NCBI RefSeq assembly: GCF_017874215.1
Contig: NZ_JAGGLB010000001.1
Location: 186,001 to 250,000, forward strand
From: Paenibacillus eucommiae
GTDB lineage: Bacteria; Bacillota; Bacilli; Paenibacillales; NBRC-103111
Length of the DNA stretch: 64,000 nucleotides
Direction: 5' to 3'
Shown here piece by piece: positions 58,922 through 64,000 of the stretch. Under the pieces are notes generated by a model that did no database searches, was not told the origin of the DNA, and worked only from the letters and a program-made list of their open reading frames with translations. Position numbers and translations under genes: made by a program. How positions within the stretch are numbered: the first letter of the stretch is position 1; the number at the start of each line of letters is the position of its first letter.

Positions 58922-59803
58922 AATAGATCCGGTCAAAACCCCTTTGACGAAATGCTTTTGCAAAAAGGGATACACAAAAATAATCGGCAGCGTCGTGACC
59001 ACGATCATCGCTCCGCGCAAACTCTGCGAGGTAGGCTTGCTGGACAAAGTCCCCATAATCTCCGAGCTTAAATCCTGACTCGTCATCGTCAGCACGACAC
59101 GCCGCATCAGCACCTGCATCGGCATCTTGTTCACGTCATTGATATAAATGGTCGCATCGAACCAGGCATTCCAGTGCCCCACGGCATAGAAAAGCCCAAT
59201 TGTGGCAAACGTCGGCATGCTCAGTGGAACTACGATACGGGTCAAAATCTTCAAAGGGGAGGCCCCGTCTATCGTCGCAGATTCCTCCAGGCTCTCTGGT
59301 AATTGCGAGAAGAAGCCTTTCATAATGATGAAGTTCCAGGCGCTGATAAGGCTCGGGACAATCATGACCCAGAACGTATTGATCAAATATAAATACTTCA
59401 GCAGTAAATAAGTCGGGACGAGACCACCTCCGAAGAGCATCGTAATCACAACCATCGTGATGAAAAAATTCCGGCCAGGCAGCGATTTACGCGCCAATCC
59501 ATAAGCAAGCATCGAGGTAAAAATCAAATTAAGCGTCGTCCCGATCGTGACTCTAAGCAGCGTGATGCCGTAGGCATTGTACAGAACGGAGCCTTGCCCC
59601 AGCAGCACCTTGTAGGCAGCAAAATCAAGCTTATCGGGAATAAGTATAAAGCTCCCTCTGCGAATCAATTCGCTCTCCCCGACCATGGAGGTAGAAACAA
59701 CGACCAGGAAAGGAATAATAAACAGCAGGGTGAGCACCGACAGAGCGGAATAATTGAAGGTTTGGAACACTTTTTCACTAAGGGTTGTTTTACCTGGCTG
59801 CAT
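58913..59803 (-). CDS. Carbohydrate ABC permease, YtcP/LplC type (system 2)
   Basis: A MalG-like permease of about 296 residues. ATG 59803 is chosen because AAAGGTGG lies 6 nt upstream; the in-frame start at 59824 would overlap the previous gene by 7 nt. Six membrane segments are present. The EAA loop is Glu-Glu-Ser-Ala-Thr-Ile-Asp-Gly-Ala near residue 180, followed by Val-Val-Pro-Leu-Ser-Met-Pro. It ends Gly-Ser-Ile-Lys-Gly. Its stop codon is inside an 8-bp tandem repeat. Confidence 0.92.
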   Translation of the reverse strand: MQPGKTTLSEKVFQTFNYSALSVLTLLFIIPFLVVVSTSMVGESELIRRGSFILIPDKLDFAAYKVLLGQGSVLYNAYGITLLRVTIGTTLNLIFTSMLAYGLARKSLPGRNFFITMVVITMLFGGGLVPTYLLLKYLYLINTFWVMIVPSLISAWNFIIMKGFFSQLPESLEESATIDGASPLKILTRIVVPLSMPTFATIGLFYAVGHWNAWFDATIYINDVNKMPMQVLMRRVVLTMTSQDLSSEIMGTLSSKPTSQSLRGAMIVVTTLPIIFVYPFLQKHFVKGVLTGSIKG

Positions 59804-59817
59804 CGATTTCCACCTTT

Positions 59818-60732
59818 CTACCATATCCCTTCCTGGTCGAATTTTTTGGCAATGTAATTTGCACCCAAAATAAGCACTACAGCAATCACAGATTTAAACA
59901 AGCCAACTGCTGCTGCAAAAGAATACTGCACTTCTACAAGCCCTTTGCGGTACACATAAGTATCAATAATATCCGACACGCCGTACACTGGAGGCGAATA
60001 TAGCAGGAAAATCTGCTCGAAGCCAGCATCCATAATGCCACCGATCGCCAAAATAAACAAGATCACGATCATATGGCTAATACCGGGAATCGTTATATTC
60101 CACATTTGCCGAAATCTCCCCGCACCATCCACTCGTGCCGCTTCATACAGCTGCTGATCCACACCCGCAATGGCAGCCAGGTAAATGATACTACTCCAGC
60201 CCACCTCCTTCCAAATGCTCGTAATGACCAGCATCGGCCGGAAGTAATGCGTGTCCGTCATAAAAATGATTTTTTCCAAACCAACGGCCTGCAAAATCCC
60301 GTTCATAAACCCGTCTACATTCAAAATTGTCGTCACAAGCCCTGCAAGCACAACCATCGATATAAAATGCGGCAGGTAGGAGACGGTTTGCACCATTTTT
60401 TTGAACAGTGTATGCCTAACTTCATTAATCATCAGAGCCAAAATAACAGGTGCAGGAAAGCCGAATAATAGCTTGTAAAAGCTGATTGTCAGCGTATTTC
60501 CAATAATATTCCAGAAGTAATAGGAGCCCATAAAATTTCTAAAATGCTTCAGCCCAACCCATTCTGATTGAAAAATACCCTTCAGCCCATCAAAGGGCGA
60601 AATATCCTTAAACGCAATAATAACTCCATACATAGGTATATAATGAAAAACTAAAAAATATAGAATTCCCGGTATTACCAGCATATAAAATAAGCGATGC
60701 TTATTTATATTTCTCAACGTGTGTGATTTCAC
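59818..60732 (-). CDS. Carbohydrate ABC permease, LplB/YteP type (system 2)
   Basis: A 304-residue MalF-like permease. It starts at GTG 60732 with only a weak GGGGC site, consistent with reduced translation behind the long stem-loop upstream. Helix 1 is followed by His-Tyr-Ile-Pro-Met-Tyr-Gly. The EAA loop is Glu-Ala-Ala-Arg-Val-Asp-Gly-Ala near residue 200. The C terminus Gln-Glu-Gly-Ile-Trp is typical. Confidence 0.91.
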   Translation of the reverse strand: MKSHTLRNINKHRLFYMLVIPGILYFLVFHYIPMYGVIIAFKDISPFDGLKGIFQSEWVGLKHFRNFMGSYYFWNIIGNTLTISFYKLLFGFPAPVILALMINEVRHTLFKKMVQTVSYLPHFISMVVLAGLVTTILNVDGFMNGILQAVGLEKIIFMTDTHYFRPMLVITSIWKEVGWSSIIYLAAIAGVDQQLYEAARVDGAGRFRQMWNITIPGISHMIVILFILAIGGIMDAGFEQIFLLYSPPVYGVSDIIDTYVYRKGLVEVQYSFAAAVGLFKSVIAVVLILGANYIAKKFDQEGIW

Positions 60733-60767
60733 GGAAGTTCAGCCCCGCTTTCTGTCATTTGCACACC

Positions 60768-60835
60768 GTATCAGGCATTGCAGCATGGAGATTTGCAGAT
60801 CTGGTGATCTGGAGCCATGCCCCAATGCCTGATAC
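60768..60835 (-). other. Long intercistronic stem-loop between lipoprotein and permease genes (system 2)
   Basis: Three nested stems are visible: GTATCAGGCATTG / CAATGCCTGATAC (13 bp), GCATGG / CCATGC, and CAGATC / GATCTG with a TGGT loop. It lies between the lipoprotein stop codon (60862) and the permease start (60732), where it would stabilise the lipoprotein mRNA. Confidence 0.8.
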
Positions 60836-60861
60836 ATGTCTGATCCTATTGAAGGGACTGC

Positions 60862-62418
60862 TTATTTGGATGCACTAGCTTTGTTGTATTGGTCGGTGTA
60901 CACTTCAATCCACTTCTCCAGCCCCGCCTTATTCAATTCCTGCAGGAACTTGTCATAATCAGCCAAAGGTCTGGCCCCCATAATAAATTTGACAACTTCT
61001 TCTTCAATCATCCGGTTGATATCAGCCAGTGTAGGAATATTATCGGATATTGCCTTCTGGTCGAAGCGGAAATCCACCTCGAAGGTAGCCGGCTTTTTCA
61101 CCCGTGACATGTCGGTCAAATAATTACGGATATAGACGAATTGCGGCTCAGATACCGGATCCTCCTGCTGATATTTCACCGTCTGGGCAAATGAGGAGCC
61201 AGCAAGCAGCTCGCCGAGGTAATCGCGATTTAATTTTTTAATAATCTTTTTTTCTTCATCCACGTATTCCCAGTGCTTTCCTTTAATACCGAACATGGCG
61301 ATAAAGAAATTTTCCAGATCGGATTGTATCCAATTGACGTATTTCATTGCTGCTTCTGGGTTCTGAGCATTTTTGCTGATCATCTGCCCGTTGCTGCTGA
61401 CGCTTGAAGTTGTTGTAATCAGGCCTTTGGGTCCTTGCAAATCAGCGGCCACTTCATATTTGGCATCCGGGTTCGTTTCCCGCAGAACACTATCATTCGC
61501 CAAAACCCTTGTGTACCAGATTGCACCCGTAGCTACGCGATTTTGCTTCACCAAATCGATCATTTGATTTTTGTTGATCGAGAACGCTTCTTTATAGATG
61601 TATCCCTTCTTGTACCAATCAGCCATTTTCGCCACAAAATCCTTATAACCCGGGTTGAGCACAACCGGCTTCACTTTGCCATCCGAATCCAGCCAATTGC
61701 CATAGCCCACATCCATAAAGCCTGCTGCCAGCGCATTGTTGAGACCACTCAGGTTAGTTAACATCGGAATGGTTTGGCCTGCTCCTGCCGGATCATTGTC
61801 CTTGAATGCCTTTAGTACAACTTCGTATTCATCCATTGTTTTGGGCATTTGCAGATTCAATTTTTTCAGCCAGTCGGTTCTGATCAGTACGGTATCGCCT
61901 GCGATTGACGGCAGCTCGGGTATCGCCCATATTTTACCGTCCGTTGTGGATACAGCATCCCATGAGGTTGCCCACTCTTCTGGCCAAAACTTTTTAACGT
62001 TTTCCCCGTATTTATCCATTAACTCGTTCAGCGGCTGGGCTGCTCCCTTTACCTGATGCTCTGCCATGGACCCCATAAACAGATCCAGCGGTTCATTGGA
62101 AGCGAGCAAAATATTTAATTTGTCAGCTTCTGAGCCTCTCGGGGGTACAATCCCGATCACTTCAATTCCGGTTTTCTCCTTAATATATTGTCTAACCTCT
62201 TCGATCGCTTCCGGTTTGCTCGTATCCGAGGTAACAGACAACACCCCTGTATTGTTGTAAACGTATACTTTTTCTATCTTTTTCTCTTCCCCATTCGTTC
62301 CTTTGGCCGTTGTCTCTGGTGATTGCGTAGAACCACCCGATTCCTTCGTCGAGCATCCGATCATAGTTGTGATCATAAGGCTTAAAATTGCGATGGATAT
62401 TAGAAGCTTTTTGTTCAT
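60862..62418 (-). CDS. ABC sugar-binding lipoprotein (system 2)
   Basis: About 518 residues from ATG 62418, chosen for the GGGGAGGGG 8 nt upstream; the longer in-frame start at 62457 lies in the cre-like site. The signal helix ends in Met-Ile-Gly-Cys-Ser, an acceptable lipobox with Cys near residue 22. A Ser/Thr/Glu tether follows. The body has Ala-Ser-Asn-Glu-Pro-Leu-Asp-Leu in place of the Gly-Glu-Met-Pro-Asp of the system 1 protein, so ligand preference probably differs. It is transcribed after the AraC gene at the right edge. Confidence 0.9.
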   Translation of the reverse strand: MNKKLLISIAILSLMITTMIGCSTKESGGSTQSPETTAKGTNGEEKKIEKVYVYNNTGVLSVTSDTSKPEAIEEVRQYIKEKTGIEVIGIVPPRGSEADKLNILLASNEPLDLFMGSMAEHQVKGAAQPLNELMDKYGENVKKFWPEEWATSWDAVSTTDGKIWAIPELPSIAGDTVLIRTDWLKKLNLQMPKTMDEYEVVLKAFKDNDPAGAGQTIPMLTNLSGLNNALAAGFMDVGYGNWLDSDGKVKPVVLNPGYKDFVAKMADWYKKGYIYKEAFSINKNQMIDLVKQNRVATGAIWYTRVLANDSVLRETNPDAKYEVAADLQGPKGLITTTSSVSSNGQMISKNAQNPEAAMKYVNWIQSDLENFFIAMFGIKGKHWEYVDEEKKIIKKLNRDYLGELLAGSSFAQTVKYQQEDPVSEPQFVYIRNYLTDMSRVKKPATFEVDFRFDQKAISDNIPTLADINRMIEEEVVKFIMGARPLADYDKFLQELNKAGLEKWIEVYTDQYNKASASK

Positions 62419-62442
62419 TGACTTAACCCCTCCCCTATCATT

Positions 62443-62456
62443 AGAAAACGGTTTCA
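62443..62456 (-). promoter_or_regulatory. cre-like site before ABC system 2
   Basis: AGAAAACGGTTTCA on the plus strand (palindromic in the core) differs from the cre form TGWAANCGNTNWCA only at the first base. It lies 25 nt upstream of the lipoprotein start codon. Confidence 0.6.
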
Positions 62457-62549
62457 TTCCATCCTATCGTTCAATTCCGTTCGTTCGGCCGACCGGCGCT
62501 AAAGCAGCAATTGAATACTCTAATTGTAAGTCCAGCGGGCTAGATCGGA

Positions 62550-62613
62550 AATGCCTCATATTAGGCATTCATATCCATTCCTATGACATCATATCAAAGA
62601 AGGTATGATGTCA
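62550..62613 (-). terminator. Two hairpins between the AraC and lipoprotein genes
   Basis: TGACATCATA / TATGATGTCA (62584-62613) and AATGCCT / AGGCATT (62550-62569) follow the AraC stop codon at 62648. Neither has a T-run. They may attenuate read-through from the regulator gene into ABC system 2. Confidence 0.5.
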
Positions 62614-62647
62614 CAGGTAGAGATACCGCGGCTTTCACGGCTTTCGC

Positions 62648-64000
62648 TTATTCTTCTATATGCATTTTGCGGTATTCACCTGGAGTTGTTCCTGTGAAAT
62701 CCTTGAACAGCTTAATGAAATAGGTAGTTTTGTGATAGCCGACTTCATCGCCGATTTCTTTAATTTTCAGCCCGGTTTCGAGCAGAAGCTTCTTGCTTTT
62801 GTCAATGCGCTTGCGGGTCAAATACTCAGAGAACGACTCTCCCGTCTTTTCTTTGAAAATGCGGCTTAAATAGGACGGGGTTATACGCAGCTTATCCGCT
62901 GCCACGGCAAGTGACATATTGCTGCCGCAATCCTGCTCCAGGATATCTATGACCTGATCGACATGACGATTATATTTCTCTTTAAATGCGCCGCCAATAT
63001 GCTTGGAGAGCAGCCCAATGACCTCTTCCAGCCAGCTGACAACCTCGCTCACATCCTTTTTTTGCAGCAGCACACTGTACAAATTCTCTTTCTCCTGCAA
63101 AATACGGTTCAAATCCAAGCGCAGATCGCTCGTTGTTGTAACAAGGATGCCAAACAATTGAAAGAATGCCTGCTGGATTTGCCGATAATGCACCTTGCCC
63201 TGCTGTGACTGAATTTCCTGGGTAATCTCCGCAAAAACCCGCAGCGCCTGCTCGGTCTCGCCATTGATCAGATAACCGTTCAGCACCGTTTCTTTATCCT
63301 TCGGATAAACAAATACAGGGGTGCCCTCTAATCTGACATCCTCAATATAAATCACCTCGCAAAGCCCGGTTATACTGCGATAACGCAGCGCCTCCCGCGC
63401 CTCGCGATAAGCATGCTTCAGCTCATAAATATCCCGGCAATAGGTGCCGATGCCTATGGAGCATTTCAGCCCAAGAAGCTGCTCCGCCTCCTGAATCATC
63501 TGCTCGGCGAAAAGCATATGCTCCATGAAGGCTTCCTCATCGCAATTAATAATGCCGACGAAGAAGCCGTCCGACATTTCCATTATAAGCCTGCTGTGTT
63601 CGGCCGGAATAATGGCTTCCATCATGTCGATAATTTGCAGCTTTTTAATATTATAATGCTCCACATCGGATGTTAGCTCGTCCGTTTCCTCAAGAGCAAC
63701 AGCCATAAGCATCAAGCCATCAAGCGCCAGATTTAAGCCTAGAAACTGCATACGGTCCATAATCTCTTCTCTGCTGCCCGGCTTTAAAATCAGTGAACGC
63801 ATAAAAATTTCCCTGTAAGCTGGAACACTCTCCTTGAGCCGCACCTGCAAGCTTACCCGATCCTCGAAAGCCTCCTCTAGACTGCTGCGAATCATCGCAA
63901 GCTCATTGGAGCTTCTGGACGATGGAAACTCCGGATTGCTGAAGTTTTGATCTTTATTTTTGATATACTGGGTCAAATGGAAAATCGGATTGTAAATCCT
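62648..64000 (-). CDS. Membrane-type AraC regulator, 5' end outside window
   Basis: The frame stays open through the right edge, giving at least 450 residues; a TTG at 63976 is not the true start. The first visible residues, Ile-Tyr-Asn-Pro-Ile-Phe-His-Leu, match the HAMP-like entry that follows the second membrane helix in this class, so the sensor half lies outside. A cyclase-like middle region (Gly-Ile-Gly-Thr-Tyr near residue 200 of the visible part) is followed by the AraC domain, with Ile-Gly-Asp-Glu-Val-Gly-Tyr, Thr-Tyr-Phe-Ile-Lys-Leu-Phe and Thr-Thr-Pro-Gly-Glu-Tyr-Arg. It is the probable activator of ABC system 2 just downstream. Confidence 0.88.
   Translation of the reverse strand, partial: RIYNPIFHLTQYIKNKDQNFSNPEFPSSRSSNELAMIRSSLEEAFEDRVSLQVRLKESVPAYREIFMRSLILKPGSREEIMDRMQFLGLNLALDGLMLMAVALEETDELTSDVEHYNIKKLQIIDMMEAIIPAEHSRLIMEMSDGFFVGIINCDEEAFMEHMLFAEQMIQEAEQLLGLKCSIGIGTYCRDIYELKHAYREAREALRYRSITGLCEVIYIEDVRLEGTPVFVYPKDKETVLNGYLINGETEQALRVFAEITQEIQSQQGKVHYRQIQQAFFQLFGILVTTTSDLRLDLNRILQEKENLYSVLLQKKDVSEVVSWLEEVIGLLSKHIGGAFKEKYNRHVDQVIDILEQDCGSNMSLAVAADKLRITPSYLSRIFKEKTGESFSEYLTRKRIDKSKKLLLETGLKIKEIGDEVGYHKTTYFIKLFKDFTGTTPGEYRKMHIEE

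Overview
The window looks like a chromosomal segment of a Paenibacillus-type member of the Bacillota. The signs are: three LplB/YtcP-type sugar ABC permease pairs without their own ATPase gene (as when a shared MsmX-like ATPase is used), membrane-bound AraC regulators beside them, lipoprotein binding proteins, very large SLH-anchored surface proteins, cre-like catabolite sites and strong AGGAGG ribosome binding sites. No rRNA, tRNA, CRISPR array, transposase or phage gene was seen.

Region 1 (1-15.0 kb): an edge-truncated TIM-barrel hydrolase-like gene, a neutral-ceramidase-like gene and a two-domain GNAT gene run leftwards. Next come a 2046-residue SLH/DUF4838/carbohydrate-binding surface protein and a cupin-AraC regulator. 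A second, divergently arranged GNAT plus ceramidase-like pair follows, paralogous to the first. Region 2 (15.0-25.2 kb): an orphan TatA, a Gfo/Idh/MocA oxidoreductase, a large alpha/beta esterase, and ABC system 1 (two permeases plus lipoprotein) divergent from its probable membrane AraC regulator, which carries an in-frame 36-bp tandem repeat. Region 3 (25.2-33.9 kb): a DgoD-like enolase-superfamily dehydratase, an MFS exporter, and a four-gene operon (threonine-synthase-like, Gfo/Idh, MBL-fold, AstE/AspA-type deacylase) with a GntR-type operator candidate and an ornithine-cyclodeaminase gene fragment next to it.

Region 4 (33.9-64 kb): everything is on the minus strand. From the right edge: an edge-truncated membrane AraC regulator, ABC system 2, a cystathionine gamma-synthase-like gene, a small sialidase-like (BNR) protein and a protein of no recognised family. 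Then two translationally coupled membrane AraC regulators, ABC system 3, and an apparent catabolic operon encoding a cytosolic FG-GAP propeller protein, an amidohydrolase, an HpcH/HpaI aldolase and a TIM-barrel hydrolase-like protein. The region ends with a GC-rich 2039-residue sialidase/SLH protein that looks horizontally acquired. That gene is preceded by a relic of an AraC gene and a promoter/cre segment resembling the one in front of ABC system 3.

Taken together the genes suggest uptake and breakdown of complex, probably acidic or acylated glycans: surface enzymes release fragments, ABC systems import them, and intracellular lyases, dehydratases, aldolases and oxidoreductases metabolise them under AraC and CcpA-type control. 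The intergenic spaces carry a dispersed repeat family built around the palindrome TTTAACGATG-N5-CATCGTTAAA (13 hairpins in five spacers) plus a second inverted-repeat family. No sialic acid catabolic genes (nanA, nanE, nanK) are present, so the true substrate of the BNR proteins is open.
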